Source of the DNA: Metabacillus_B sp050107715
GTDB lineage: Bacteria > Bacillota > Bacilli > Bacillales > Bacillaceae
Assembly (NCBI RefSeq): GCF_050107715.1
Contig: NZ_JBNILN010000001.1
Location: 1-64,000 of the forward strand
DNA length: 64,000 bases
Direction: 5' to 3'
Made by a program: the position numbers and the translations under genes. This document shows positions 1 through 8,370 of the stretch, one piece after another. The notes under the pieces were generated by a model that had not been told where the DNA came from, ran no database searches, and worked only from the letters and a program-made list of their open reading frames with translations. The stretch's first letter is position 1. The number at the start of each line of letters is the position of its first letter.

Positions 1-56
1 ATGTATTAGGCACGCCGCCAGCGTTCGTCCTGAGCCAGGATCAAACTCTCCAAAAA
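1..56 (-). rRNA. rrs: 16S ribosomal RNA, 5' end only
   Basis: Read on the minus strand, these bases are the conserved 5' end of bacterial 16S rRNA, including the universal 27F primer site AGAGTTTGATCCTGGCTCAG and the following GACGAACGCTGGCGGCG. The gene runs out of the window at base 1. The 5' boundary near 56 is set by comparison with the known Bacillus 16S start and is uncertain by a few bases. The following minus-strand upstream sequence (about 60-190) is a typical rrn leader, with the CTTTGAAAACTAAAC segment common in Bacillus. Confidence 0.97.
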
Positions 57-162
57 GTAGTTTGACTAGCTCTTGTTTAAAACTTTAGAATTAACGTTGG
101 CACTTCGATTTGTTTAGTTTTCAAAGATCATTTTTTACCCCGCTTCAATTAGCGGCTTAAAT

Positions 163-191
163 AATATAACATGCCGCCCTTTTGGAGTCAA
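163..191 (-). promoter_or_regulatory. rrn P2-type sigma-A promoter
   Basis: On the minus strand the -35 TTGACT (191-186) and -10 TATATT (168-163) are separated by exactly 17 bases and face the 16S gene. The position, about 110 bases before the 16S 5' end, fits the proximal promoter of a Bacillus rrn operon. Confidence 0.85.
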
Positions 192-244
192 CATCTTTTT
201 TAAAAGCAGTAAAAAGTGTTTCGCCTGCTTCAGCGACGAATATT

Positions 245-273
245 AATATATCACTATATCTTGATTAGCACAA
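245..273 (-). promoter_or_regulatory. rrn P1-type sigma-A promoter candidate
   Basis: A second minus-strand promoter-like pair, TTGTGC (273-268) and TATATT (250-245) with a 17-base spacer, lies 82 bases upstream of the first. Tandem P1/P2 promoters at about this spacing are usual for Bacillus rRNA operons. The -35 is weaker than that of P2. Confidence 0.6.
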
Positions 274-289
274 TAGTTTTTCACAGGAT

Positions 290-601
290 TTAAGTGAAAG
301 TTTGATGCTGATAATCTTTAAGCGAAATGATGTTGTTCCTGCTTATCCGGATTCCTTCTATAACTAATGCCGTTTTTTGATGCTGAAGTGTTTCTTTATC
401 CTTAATAGATAGTTCTCCTTTATAGTTAACAACCCTGTGCCATGGAAGATTGTATTTTTTACTCATCGAATGCAAAATTCTAACCACCTGTCTTGCCCCG
501 CGCGGACTTCCGGCAGCATAAGCAATTTGACCATATGTCATAACCTTTCCTGCAGGAATGCTTTTAATAATCCCGATAACTTTTTCAGTAAACGGCTCCA
601 T
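290..601 (-). CDS. alkyltransferase-like (Atl) protein, MGMT family
   Basis: About 103 residues, equal to the DNA-binding C-terminal domain of O6-alkylguanine-DNA alkyltransferase. The helix-turn-helix region (GKVMTYGQIA, SPRGARQV) is present, but the alkyl-acceptor motif PCHRV reads PWHRV, so the acceptor Cys is Trp. Atl proteins bind O6-alkylguanine without repairing it and are thought to flag it for nucleotide excision repair. The start at 601 is preferred to the ATG at 634 because AAAGGAG lies 7 bases before it. The gene lies just upstream of the rrn promoters in the same direction. Confidence 0.88.
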   Translation of the reverse strand: MEPFTEKVIGIIKSIPAGKVMTYGQIAYAAGSPRGARQVVRILHSMSKKYNLPWHRVVNYKGELSIKDKETLQHQKTALVIEGIRISRNNIISLKDYQHQTFT

Positions 602-825
602 GATCATTCTCCTTTTGTCCCGATTCCAGTTCAAGATTTATCGAAGGAACTGTTTAAATTCCATCCTCTTTTACAGCAATTGTTCTGGAACCAGCCTTTG
701 TTATTCCCCATTATCTTATCAAATTCAATTTTAATAAGAACAAGAGAATGAAAAGTTCTTGTAAAGTATTGTCGAATAGGCTTATTTAGTGTATATTGAA
801 AATAATTAAATATTTCGGTATACGA

Positions 826-909
826 CCACAAGGGGAGCCTTTGGCTGAGAATGAACGTTCTGTTCTAGACCCTTTGAACCTGTTGGATAATGCTTGCGTA
901 GGGATGTGG
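826..909 (+). promoter_or_regulatory. TPP (THI-box) riboswitch aptamer
   Basis: Contains the conserved THI-box blocks in order: GGGGAGCC, GGCTGAGA, GACCCTTTGAACCTG, GGATAATGC and GCGTAGGGA. The closing stem P1 can form from CCACA (826-830) and TGTGG (905-909). It precedes the thiamin transporter gene thiT and is followed by a terminator hairpin, so bound thiamin pyrophosphate is expected to stop transcription. Confidence 0.96.
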
Positions 910-933
910 CTTGATCGTTTATTAAGTGATTAA

Positions 934-978
934 AGCAGTGCGTGGAAACAAGTGAGCATTCCCCGCATTGCTTTTTTT
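934..978 (+). terminator. riboswitch-controlled intrinsic terminator
   Basis: AGCAGTGCG (934-942) pairs with CGCATTGCT (964-972), with one G-T wobble, and is followed by a run of T to 978. It lies between the TPP aptamer and the thiT start codon, the usual position of the expression platform. Confidence 0.85.
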
Positions 979-1020
979 ATATTCTCCTTTTGGTCGGTGC
1001 CCTTATAAGGAGAGAAAAGA

Positions 1021-1608
1021 ATGAGAAATGAAAAATTGTTATTTATGACAGAAGCCGCGGTATTAACCGCTGCAGCTTTAATCCTTGACCTTTTATCGGG
1101 CTTTTTTATCAAGATGCCTCAAGGGGGATCCCTCTCACTGGGAATGATTCCGGTATTTTTAATGTCTTTTAGATGGGGATTAAAAGGCGGGCTTTTGACA
1201 GGCTTGCTGACAGGAATTCTCCAGCCTGTTTTGAGCACACTCTATTACGTTCACCCTGTCCAGGTCATTCTGGACTATCCCCTGCCGTTTATGCTGGTAG
1301 GAATGAGCGGACTTTTTGCCGGGTGGGTGCACAATTCCCTCAAAAATGGCAAATGGAATAATTTAATTGCCGTAATGGCTGCAGCATTGTTTGGTTCTGT
1401 TCTTCGGGCAGTCTCACATATCATTTCAGGAGTTTTCTTTTTCGGCTCCCTCGCGCCTGAAGGAGTTCCAGTTATGTGGTATTCAATCGGATATTCAGCT
1501 TCCTGGATGGTCCCTTCCTGGATTTTGGGCGGTCTATCTGTATGGCTCATTGTTCAAAATTCACCCAGTCTGATCAAACCTTCCGATAAAAAATCCGCCA
1601 GCCTATAA
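1021..1608 (+). CDS. thiT: energy-coupled thiamin transporter ThiT
   Basis: A 195-residue, very hydrophobic protein with about six membrane segments, the usual size for the S component of the thiamin ECF transporter (YuaJ family). Typical family features include the start MRNEKLLFMTEAAVLTA and the middle segment around YYVHPVQVILDYPLPF. ThiT binds thiamin outside the membrane and uses the shared EcfAA'T module, which is not encoded here. AGGAGAG lies upstream of the ATG at 1021. The TPP riboswitch 110 bases upstream supports the assignment. The 3' end overlaps the convergent sortase gene by 6 bases. Confidence 0.95.
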   Translation: MRNEKLLFMTEAAVLTAAALILDLLSGFFIKMPQGGSLSLGMIPVFLMSFRWGLKGGLLTGLLTGILQPVLSTLYYVHPVQVILDYPLPFMLVGMSGLFAGWVHNSLKNGKWNNLIAVMAAALFGSVLRAVSHIISGVFFFGSLAPEGVPVMWYSIGYSASWMVPSWILGGLSVWLIVQNSPSLIKPSDKKSASL

Positions 1609-1624
1609 GGCTCGCGGATTTTCT
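1589..1624. terminator. bidirectional terminator shared by thiT and srtD
   Basis: AAAATCCGC and GCGGATTTT form a stem, with an inner AGCC/GGCT pairing. T-runs lie on both strands, so it can end both convergent transcripts. It is embedded in the overlapping 3' ends of the two genes. Confidence 0.7.
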
Positions 1625-2247
1625 TTGTCTACAAGATTTGCGATCAGCACATATCTTTCCGGGGCAGAACCGATAAAATTGAAAGGATAGCAGGTTGAAA
1701 CGGTTAACGTTGCTCTGGGCTTCGGCACAATAACCGTCCGATCATCTTCATCAACAATCCGGACTCTCCGCACTTTGTAAGTGAATTTCCCTGCACTTGT
1801 TTCTATAATGAGCAAATCTCCTTCACCCACTTTGCCCAGCTCCCTGAAGACCGTATCGCGGTGACCCGATAATACGGTATTATCTTTTTCACCCGGCAGT
1901 ACAGATTGCGCAAAATGCCCTACTCCCTTTTCGAGCTCGTCTTCATCGGTACCATGATAGATTGGCAAAACGGCATGCAGCTTGGGAATCGTCAATTCAC
2001 CCATTTTTTCGCCAATTTTCGGCCTTTTTTCATATAACTGATTCTTCACTTTTTCTTTTTCTTCCGCTTGAGCCGGCTCCGCTCTAACGATGTTGTATTC
2101 TGTTTTTTGCTGTTCATAAAAGAAAAAAGCTTTTGCCAGTTTAAACGCATTGGATCCCGAGATAAACAGTCCTGAGGCGATTAAAATACCTGCGGCAGTA
2201 AAAAGAAGAAGCCACCGCTTCTTCTTTAACAATATCCTTAATTTCAT
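1603..2247 (-). CDS. srtD: class D sortase
   Basis: 214 residues: an N-terminal membrane anchor (about 10-30), a linker, then a sortase domain. The catalytic triad is visible as His129 in SGHRDT, Cys186 in TLTVSTCYPF and Arg198 in PERYVL. Sortases cleave LPXTG-like signals and join surface proteins to the cell wall or other nucleophiles; class D enzymes of Bacillus prefer LPXTA-like signals. The start overlaps the stop of the upstream surface protein by 4 bases (ATGA), which implies translational coupling. The neighbour ends in a PETA-type signal and is the obvious dedicated substrate. Confidence 0.92.
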   Translation of the reverse strand: MKLRILLKKKRWLLLFTAAGILIASGLFISGSNAFKLAKAFFFYEQQKTEYNIVRAEPAQAEEKEKVKNQLYEKRPKIGEKMGELTIPKLHAVLPIYHGTDEDELEKGVGHFAQSVLPGEKDNTVLSGHRDTVFRELGKVGEGDLLIIETSAGKFTYKVRRVRIVDEDDRTVIVPKPRATLTVSTCYPFNFIGSAPERYVLIANLVDKENPRAL

Positions 2248-3425
2248 CGGTTTGCTGGACGCAGCTTTCTGACTGCAAAGATTCCCGCAGCAGCCATTAA
2301 AAGTCCGGCAATCAGCCAGTTAGCTGAAGGAGTGGCAGTTTCCGGCATTTTAGCGCCTTTAACTGTAGAAACCGCCGGGCCAGCTTTAGCAGGATTATTT
2401 TTGGCGTCTGCTACCGTTTGAGCCGTTTCTTTTATGTCCTGGCCCGTTTCAGCTATTAAATCAGATCCAATCATTTCTGCTGTCAGCAGCAAATCAAGAA
2501 TGAGGCGATTCTCTTTATCGTATAGTTCCACTAATAGATCCGACCCGTCAACATCTTCCAGGTTCATCATCATTTCCAGAGCCAATTCTTTTTGGATGCC
2601 ATCTTTTACAAGATAGTACTTCGCCTGCAATTCAAGCAGGTCCATCATTTCCCCATAGATTGAGATCATTTCACGGAGCTGATCTTCCGTTATTTCATCA
2701 ACGCTTTCGAATTCGCCTATTGCCAGCATGCGATCAGCAAGCTCTACTAATTCAATGTCGAGGTTCGGATTGTTTTCGTATAATTTCTCAAAATGAGCTC
2801 CCAGGCGTTCATCCTCTTCCTCAGTCAGACTAAGCTCATTAAAGGCCTCTTCAAAGCCAGTTTCAAATTCTGGCATAGAGTTATAGATTGCTTCATCAAG
2901 TTCTTCAATAGAAGCATAATCTTCGATGCGGATATCCTGTTCTATTAAATAATCATCAAATTCTTTACGGGATTCAAACCAGTAGCTTTCCCATAGTTCC
3001 TGCAATGATTCATCGTTAATTTCAACAGGAAATTCTCCAGCTATATAGAGAGAATCTATCAATAAATTTTCAAACAGGAACGTATCAGTAATCGTTTCCT
3101 CTTCAAATAAGTCTCCGTTTTCAACGAGAAGATTTGTCGCTTTTTCTATAGTAAGCCCCATCTCTGCCAATATATCAGAGAGACTTTTTTGAACATCTAT
3201 TCTTGCACCCAAATAGCTTTCCAATTCTTCTGCATTCTCAAAATCAGAAAGGCTTAAGCCTTCATAATCTTCCAGATACAGCTCCAAACCCTCCTGGGAC
3301 AACTCCACTCTCTCTAAATACGCTTGAAACCTTTCGCTTCCTGCATCAACTTTATCTGCAGCCATTGCCGTATGCGCTGCAAAAAGCTGAAGCAGAACAA
3401 AACATGCCGCGAAATATTTTTTCAC
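2244..3425 (-). CDS. processed acidic surface protein with LPXTA-type sorting signal
   Basis: 393 residues from a GTG start at 3425, chosen because GGGGG lies 8 bases upstream and a signal peptide (KKYFAACFVLLQLFAA) follows at once; the longer frame from 3485 has no ribosome site. The mature region is strikingly rich in Glu and Asp with long helical stretches. The C-terminus has MPETAT, a hydrophobic helix and a basic tail (RKLRPANR), a sortase signal in which the usual Leu is Met and the usual final Gly is Ala. This matches the known family of acidic surface proteins paired with class D sortase. Its molecular role is unknown. Confidence 0.87.
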   Translation of the reverse strand: MKKYFAACFVLLQLFAAHTAMAADKVDAGSERFQAYLERVELSQEGLELYLEDYEGLSLSDFENAEELESYLGARIDVQKSLSDILAEMGLTIEKATNLLVENGDLFEEETITDTFLFENLLIDSLYIAGEFPVEINDESLQELWESYWFESRKEFDDYLIEQDIRIEDYASIEELDEAIYNSMPEFETGFEEAFNELSLTEEEDERLGAHFEKLYENNPNLDIELVELADRMLAIGEFESVDEITEDQLREMISIYGEMMDLLELQAKYYLVKDGIQKELALEMMMNLEDVDGSDLLVELYDKENRLILDLLLTAEMIGSDLIAETGQDIKETAQTVADAKNNPAKAGPAVSTVKGAKMPETATPSANWLIAGLLMAAAGIFAVRKLRPANR

Positions 3426-3584
3426 CGCAGTATCCCCCTGTAATCTATTTGTAATAAATTGATTATAGTCCGAAAAATTTGTCATGTATAGTGTAATATT
3501 TTTAAAATTACTTTTTGCGTTCTATTTAATCTTAGGAATGAATCTAATAGAGCAGAAGAAAAAATCAGCGGGGGGGACGTTCGG

Positions 3585-3776
3585 ATGAGCTTAACCTTTT
3601 ATTTTATGCTTGGAAGTTTTATATTATCGATTTTTCATTTTTTATACAGTTATAAAGAGGCCATTCGTTTAGGCAACGAGGAAGGTCCCGTTTTTGGTTG
3701 GGCATTAGTATTTAATGTTCCGCTTGCATTCCTGTTTGCGATTCTTGCAAATCTTTTTCATCAGCAGTTAAATTAA
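3585..3776 (+). CDS. small two-helix membrane protein, unknown function
   Basis: 63 residues with two predicted membrane helices (about 3-23 and 39-58) joined by a short charged loop (YKEAIRLGNEEGP). A very strong GGGGGGG ribosome site lies about 7 bases before the ATG. It stands alone between divergent and convergent neighbours and is closed by a terminator. I do not recognise a named family. Confidence 0.72.
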   Translation: MSLTFYFMLGSFILSIFHFLYSYKEAIRLGNEEGPVFGWALVFNVPLAFLFAILANLFHQQLN

Positions 3777-3813
3777 TCCTTCTATCAGCTGAAGCCCTTT
3801 ATTCTATCCAATT

Positions 3814-3847
3814 GAAAAGGGCCCTGCCGGAGCAGGTCCCTTTTTTA
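3814..3847. terminator. bidirectional terminator
   Basis: AAAAGGG-CCTGC pairs with GCAGG-CCCTTTT around a CGGA loop, with T-rich tails on both strands. It serves the small membrane-protein gene on the plus strand and the acetyltransferase gene on the minus strand. Confidence 0.8.
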
Positions 3848-4378
3848 TGAGCGTTTTCCCTGCAGAAGCATGGATTTAAGGCGTTCGATATCTTTCCAGC
3901 CAAAAGCATATTCAACATGTTCTTTCTTACCTATTGAAAATGTTTCTTCTGCAATCAATTCAGGAAAATAGGATTCATAGAAACCCCTTGCCGGATTATC
4001 GCTAATCACCCACACCAGCACTGACTGATGCCCCATTTGAATGAGATCGTCAATTGAGTTTAACAGCAGAGCACTGCCGATTCCTTTGCGCTGAACCTCC
4101 TCGTAAAGATATATTGCGTAAATCTCACTGTCAAACCCGTGTTTTTCAGAACGCTCTTTTCCGTAGCTCGAAAATCCGACAATCCGGCCATCTTCGTCCT
4201 CCGCTAGAATCAGCTGGTTTAAATCAGCCTGAGCCCATTGTTTCTCTTTTTCTTCATATGTAAGTGAACGAAGATAGTCAGAGTCTACAATTTCCCTATA
4301 AGTGGACCGCCAGCTGTCAACATGAACTTTCGCAATCGCTTTAATATCTTCCTCGGCTGCTTTTCTGATCTTAAACAC
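3845..4378 (-). CDS. GNAT family N-acetyltransferase
   Basis: 177 residues with the GNAT fold. The N-terminal IRKAAEEDIKAIAKVHVDSW is typical of Bacillus GNATs, and the acetyl-CoA-binding motif A appears as QRKGIGSALL. Such enzymes move an acetyl group from acetyl-CoA to an amine; the substrate cannot be read from the sequence. The start is GTG at 4378 with GGGGG 7 bases upstream. It sits 28 bases downstream of the EamA exporter gene in the same direction, so they may be co-transcribed. Confidence 0.88.
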   Translation of the reverse strand: MFKIRKAAEEDIKAIAKVHVDSWRSTYREIVDSDYLRSLTYEEKEKQWAQADLNQLILAEDEDGRIVGFSSYGKERSEKHGFDSEIYAIYLYEEVQRKGIGSALLLNSIDDLIQMGHQSVLVWVISDNPARGFYESYFPELIAEETFSIGKKEHVEYAFGWKDIERLKSMLLQGKRS

Positions 4379-4406
4379 ATGACTTCCCCCTGATTAATCA
4401 AATTCT

Positions 4407-5339
4407 TTACTTTTCTATACCCGATTTCTTTCCTGATTCATCCATATTGCTTGAGTGAGAAGTTTTTATTCTTACATCTCCGGCAATAAAAAGAATAATT
4501 CCGGTGATGATCACTATACTCCCGGCTGCCTGAGTCCAAAAAATATTTTCATTCAGAATAAAATAAGCCAGGATGATCGCTCCTGCAGGCTCAAAAAGAA
4601 TAGCCATCGAAATTGTATTCGTACTGGTCCACTTCAGGGCCCAATTAAACAGGGAATGACCAAGCAAATTCGGAAACACTGCAAGCATTAGAAGCATCAA
4701 CAGATTTTCCCCATTCCCCGGATTAAGATTGTAGGAAAAAAGCAGGCAATAGACGAGCAAAGCGGCGGCGCTTATTCCATAAACAAGCGTTGTATACAAA
4801 ATTAGTGTATGGCGCTTCCTTACATCCTGGCCAACTAGCAAATAAGCCGTCACCATAAAGCAGGCGGCCAAAGCCAATATATCACCGGCCAACGCCCATC
4901 CGCTGATTTGGAAATCCCCCCAGCTTATAATCGCACTTCCCCCAATTGCCAAAGCAGCACTCAAAACCGCTTGCCGCGAAACCCTTTCCCCAAATAGGAA
5001 GTAAGTTCCTGCAAAAGCAAACAGCGGCTGCAGTGTTACAAGGACAACTGAGCTTGCAACAGAGGTCAGCGCCAAGGACTCAAACCACAAAATAAAGTGG
5101 AAGGCCAGAAAAACTCCAGCAAGTGAAATATACAGCCAATCTTTTCTTGTCATGGTACGCAAACCTGCTCCTCTAGTAAATAAAAAAAACGGAAGCATAA
5201 GCAGAACCGAAAACAGCATCCGATAGAATGCCGTAACCGGCGGCGGTGTAGTCGTTAATTTAACCATAACCGCAGATGCCGATACCGAAACCACTCCAAT
5301 AAGTAGAGCGATATATGAATAGGTCTTATGCTTATTCAT
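4407..5339 (-). CDS. EamA/DMT-family transporter
   Basis: 310 residues with about ten hydrophobic helices arranged as two EamA repeats (about 7-140 and 150-290), the normal architecture of drug/metabolite exporters such as RhaT and YdcZ relatives. Typical family segments include TPPPVTAFYRMLFS in the first repeat and EPAGAIILAYFILNE in the second. The exported compound is unknown. AGGAGG lies upstream of the ATG at 5339. The C-terminus has a short polar, charged tail. Confidence 0.9.
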   Translation of the reverse strand: MNKHKTYSYIALLIGVVSVSASAVMVKLTTTPPPVTAFYRMLFSVLLMLPFFLFTRGAGLRTMTRKDWLYISLAGVFLAFHFILWFESLALTSVASSVVLVTLQPLFAFAGTYFLFGERVSRQAVLSAALAIGGSAIISWGDFQISGWALAGDILALAACFMVTAYLLVGQDVRKRHTLILYTTLVYGISAAALLVYCLLFSYNLNPGNGENLLMLLMLAVFPNLLGHSLFNWALKWTSTNTISMAILFEPAGAIILAYFILNENIFWTQAAGSIVIITGIILFIAGDVRIKTSHSSNMDESGKKSGIEK

Positions 5340-5460
5340 GCTGGTCGTCTTCCTCCTATTACCTATCCTGAAAAGGGCGAGAATTGTAGAAAGATAGTTT
5401 TTAAAATATTCTGTTAATATTGTATAATGAAAGCGTCATCTTTTAATAAAAGGAGGTCCT

Positions 5461-7080
5461 ATGAAACCATTAAAGCAACTGACGATCGGAGAAATGTTTT
5501 CTGAAACGGTTAGAGAGTATAAAGACTGTGATGCGATTGTGTATTCAAAAGAGGAGGTCCGCTATACCTACCAGGAATTTTACGGGGAAACAGCAAAAAT
5601 TGCAAAAGCTCTTATGGGCCTTGGGATTAAAAAGGGAGATCACGTCGCTGTATGGGCAACAAATGTCCCAGAATGGCTCCTCCTGCAATTTGCCACTGCA
5701 AGAATGGGTGCTGTACTCGTCACGGTGAATACGAGCTACCAAGAGCACGAACTTGAATACTTGATGAAGCAATCGGATTCAAAAGCCCTCTTCCTTATTG
5801 ATGGCTTCAAAGGGACCTCCTATACCGATATGCTGCAATCTATAATGAGTACCCCCGGCCATCCACTCACTAAGCTTAAACATGTCATTTACATAGGCAG
5901 CGGACCCGGCCCTGAAGGAATGTCCGGATGGAATGAATTTTTAATGCAGGCCGCCGGCGTATCTGATGAAGAGCTGGAAATGAGAGAAAAGGATCTTAAT
6001 CAGCACGACGTCATTAATATGCAGTATACCTCTGGAACGACAGGATTTCCGAAAGGGGTCATGCTTACCCATCACAATATAGTAAACAATGCATACCTCG
6101 TTGCAAGCGCCATGAATCTCACCAGTCAGGATCGTCTTTGTATACCGGTTCCCTTCTTCCATTGCTTCGGTTGTGTGCTTAGTACAATGGCTGCCGTCAC
6201 TGTGGGAGCGGCGATGGTTCCAATTGTGGAATTCAGTCCGGATTTAGTCCTTGAAACCGTGGAAAGGGAACGCTGCACCGGCCTGCAGGGAGTTCCAACA
6301 ATGTTTATTTCCGAGCTTTCGCTGGATTCATTTCCTTCCTATGATTTGTCCTCCCTCCGGACCGGGATTATGGAAGGCTCCCCCTGCCCGGTCGAAGTGA
6401 TGAAAAAAGTGATAGATCAAATGGGCATGAAGGAAATTACAATCTGCTATGGGCAAACCGAATCTTCACCAGTGATTACCCAAACAACAGTTACTGATTC
6501 AATCGAACGCAAAGTTGAAACAGTCGGCAGGCCCCATCCCCATGTAGAAGTGAAGATCATTAATCCGGTAACAGGGGAGGAATCGCCGCTTTTTGAGCAA
6601 GGAGAACTTTGTACGAGAGGATATTTGGTAATGAAGGGCTACTATAACATGCCCGATGCCACAAATGATGCGATTGATGGAGAGGGCTGGCTTCATACGG
6701 GCGACCTGGCAACGATGGATGAGGAAGGTTATATCAAAATTACCGGCAGGCTGAAAGATATGATCATCAGAGGCGGAGAGAACATTTACCCGCGTGAGAT
6801 TGAAGAATTTTTATATAAGCACCCTGACATTATAGATGTACAGGTCATTGGGGTTCCTGATAAAAAATACGGAGAAAGGACCGCTGCCTGTATTCGTTTA
6901 AGAAGCGGAGCCTCTTTATCTGCAGATGAGATCCGAACGTATTGCCAAGGCAAGATCGCTTTTTATAAAATTCCGGAGTACTGTTTTTTTATGAACGAAT
7001 ACCCTATGACAGCCTCAGGAAAAATTCAAAAGTTCAAGCTGCGTGAGCAGGCATTGGTCTGGATTAAAGAAAAAGTTTAG
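5461..7080 (+). CDS. AMP-binding acyl-CoA synthetase
   Basis: 539 residues, a full-length ANL-superfamily enzyme. It shows the P-loop-like A3 motif YTSGTTGFPKG, A5 YGQTESSP, A7 GWLHTGDLA, A8 GRLKDMIIRGGENIYP and the A10 catalytic Lys in TASGKIQKF. It should activate a carboxylic acid with ATP to an acyl-adenylate and then to acyl-CoA; overall resemblance is to medium/long-chain acyl-CoA synthetases. AGGAGG lies directly before the ATG at 5461. Single gene, divergent from the EamA gene. Confidence 0.93.
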   Translation: MKPLKQLTIGEMFSETVREYKDCDAIVYSKEEVRYTYQEFYGETAKIAKALMGLGIKKGDHVAVWATNVPEWLLLQFATARMGAVLVTVNTSYQEHELEYLMKQSDSKALFLIDGFKGTSYTDMLQSIMSTPGHPLTKLKHVIYIGSGPGPEGMSGWNEFLMQAAGVSDEELEMREKDLNQHDVINMQYTSGTTGFPKGVMLTHHNIVNNAYLVASAMNLTSQDRLCIPVPFFHCFGCVLSTMAAVTVGAAMVPIVEFSPDLVLETVERERCTGLQGVPTMFISELSLDSFPSYDLSSLRTGIMEGSPCPVEVMKKVIDQMGMKEITICYGQTESSPVITQTTVTDSIERKVETVGRPHPHVEVKIINPVTGEESPLFEQGELCTRGYLVMKGYYNMPDATNDAIDGEGWLHTGDLATMDEEGYIKITGRLKDMIIRGGENIYPREIEEFLYKHPDIIDVQVIGVPDKKYGERTAACIRLRSGASLSADEIRTYCQGKIAFYKIPEYCFFMNEYPMTASGKIQKFKLREQALVWIKEKV

Positions 7081-7150
7081 GTGAGTTTCGGAAAGCGACT
7101 TCCTATTTCAGGTTTGATATGATGAAGGGGAAAAAGAGGAGGAATCCGCC

Positions 7151-7645
7151 ATGTTTGAACATATGCAGAAAGTACGAGAAGAATTGCTCAACACTTTAAA
7201 TGCGGTTACAGATGAACAATTCAATGAAAAGCCAGCATCAGATCAATGGAGCATTGGACAAGTGGTTGATCATCTTCAAAAAATGGAAAATATCGTATTG
7301 AAAAACCTGAAAGAATCCATTCCTGACGCTGAAGAAAAAGTCGTTGAGGAAAAGCAGCTCGAGATTGTAACCGATCGGTCGCGTAAAGTACCTGCTCCAG
7401 ATTATGTGGCTCCAAGGTCTGCACCCATTGACCGTGTTGAAACCATAACCGCCCTCGAGGAAGCAAGACGTGATTTGACTCAGTTTACAGAGCTTCTGAA
7501 GGAAGATTTTGATCTGACAAAAAGAGCATTAAAGCATCCAGTACTCGGTGAGCTTTCTGTAAAGCAGTGGATTGAATTTGTAGGGTACCACGAAAAACGC
7601 CATCTGCTGCAAATTCAGGAAGTTAAAGAAAGCATAAGTGCCTAA
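7151..7645 (+). CDS. DinB family protein
   Basis: 164 residues of four-helix-bundle DinB/YfiT type. The three metal-binding histidines of the family appear as QVVDHLQ near the N-terminus and GYHEKRHLLQI near the C-terminus. Related enzymes include bacillithiol-dependent and other thiol transferases, but many are uncharacterised and no specific substrate is indicated. Ribosome site GAGGAGG upstream of the ATG at 7151. It lies 70 bases after the acyl-CoA synthetase gene and ends at a clear terminator. Confidence 0.85.
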   Translation: MFEHMQKVREELLNTLNAVTDEQFNEKPASDQWSIGQVVDHLQKMENIVLKNLKESIPDAEEKVVEEKQLEIVTDRSRKVPAPDYVAPRSAPIDRVETITALEEARRDLTQFTELLKEDFDLTKRALKHPVLGELSVKQWIEFVGYHEKRHLLQIQEVKESISA

Positions 7646-7650
7646 ATGGT

Positions 7651-7686
7651 AAAAGCAGCCATCCCTTTGGATCCGGCTGCTTTTCA
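7651..7686. terminator. bidirectional terminator
   Basis: AAAAGCAGCC (7651-7660) and GGCTGCTTTT (7675-7684) form a perfect 10-bp stem. It ends the dinB-like gene and overlaps the last codon of the convergent gene. Confidence 0.88.
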
Positions 7687-8025
7687 TTGCTTAATCAGTT
7701 TAACGTCACCGGTTGTCCTGTTTACCGAATAAGAAAGTTCCTGTTCGCCGGAGGCAGTATTTCCCCCTTCTATCCAAGAGGCACGGCAAATATACTCCTC
7801 AGCCGTCTCCAGCAAAAACTCAGCACCCGCTTCTTCTTTTCCCCCGCGCTCAAGAGAATCCACAACAAGCAGGAGCGCCTCATCTTTTGTTACTTCATGG
7901 TCAGCGAGGACCTCTTCCTGCAATGGCGACTTAAATCCTGCTGCAGTGATCAATTCTTCTCCAAAAAATTCATAAAACATAAACAGTGCAAGCCCTAATC
8001 CGAGAATTGCCTGTGCCGCTTTCAT
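7684..8025 (-). CDS. small exported or membrane-anchored protein, PepSY-like, unknown function
   Basis: 113 residues. The N-terminus is one hydrophobic helix (AQAILGLGLALFMFYEFFG) that could be a signal anchor; the rest is acidic, with a pattern (TKDEALLLVVDSL ... SYSVNRTTGDVKLI) resembling the alpha-beta layout of PepSY-like domains. That resemblance is weak and the function is unknown. GGGAGG stands 8 bases before the ATG at 8025. Confidence 0.7.
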   Translation of the reverse strand: MKAAQAILGLGLALFMFYEFFGEELITAAGFKSPLQEEVLADHEVTKDEALLLVVDSLERGGKEEAGAEFLLETAEEYICRASWIEGGNTASGEQELSYSVNRTTGDVKLIKQ

Positions 8026-8228
8026 CCTTTCAGCCTCCCGCTCTTCTTCCTACTATTATTATCGGTCCTCAAAGCTGTCGAATAAAGGGGTTTTATGTAA
8101 ATATAATGTAAATTATCAGGTCTTTTTACACTCGTAAAGGACTATTAGCATTTTGCCTTATTCTAATTGTTCCGTGGGCATCCCCTTTATGAAGCAAAGC
8201 TAATTCAAAATAACTTTTAAAAATGTTA

Positions 8229-8256
8229 TTGACTTTTCCTGAAAAATCGTTATGAT
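8229..8256 (+). promoter_or_regulatory. sigma-A promoter of tRNA-Ala
   Basis: TTGACT (8229-8234) and TATGAT (8251-8256) with a 16-base spacer lie just before the tRNA, giving a start near 8263. Confidence 0.75.
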
Positions 8257-8288
8257 TTATATTATGCGCTAAAGCATAAAAATATTAC

Positions 8289-8361
8289 GGGGCATTAGCT
8301 CAGCTGGGAGAGCGCTACACTGGCAGTGTAGAGGTCAGCGGTTCGAGCCCGCTATGCTCCA
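8289..8361 (+). tRNA. tRNA-Ala (anticodon GGC)
   Basis: A full cloverleaf of 73 bases. The acceptor stem GGGGCAT pairs with ATGCTCC; the D-loop is AGCTGGGAGAG; the anticodon stem is CTACA/TGTAG with loop CTGGCAG (anticodon GGC); the T-arm is GCGGTTCGAGCCCGC. The discriminator base is A. The CCA end is not encoded, since TCC follows. It stands alone with its own promoter and terminator rather than in an rRNA-linked tRNA cluster. Confidence 0.97.
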
Positions 8362-8370
8362 TCCTTATAA

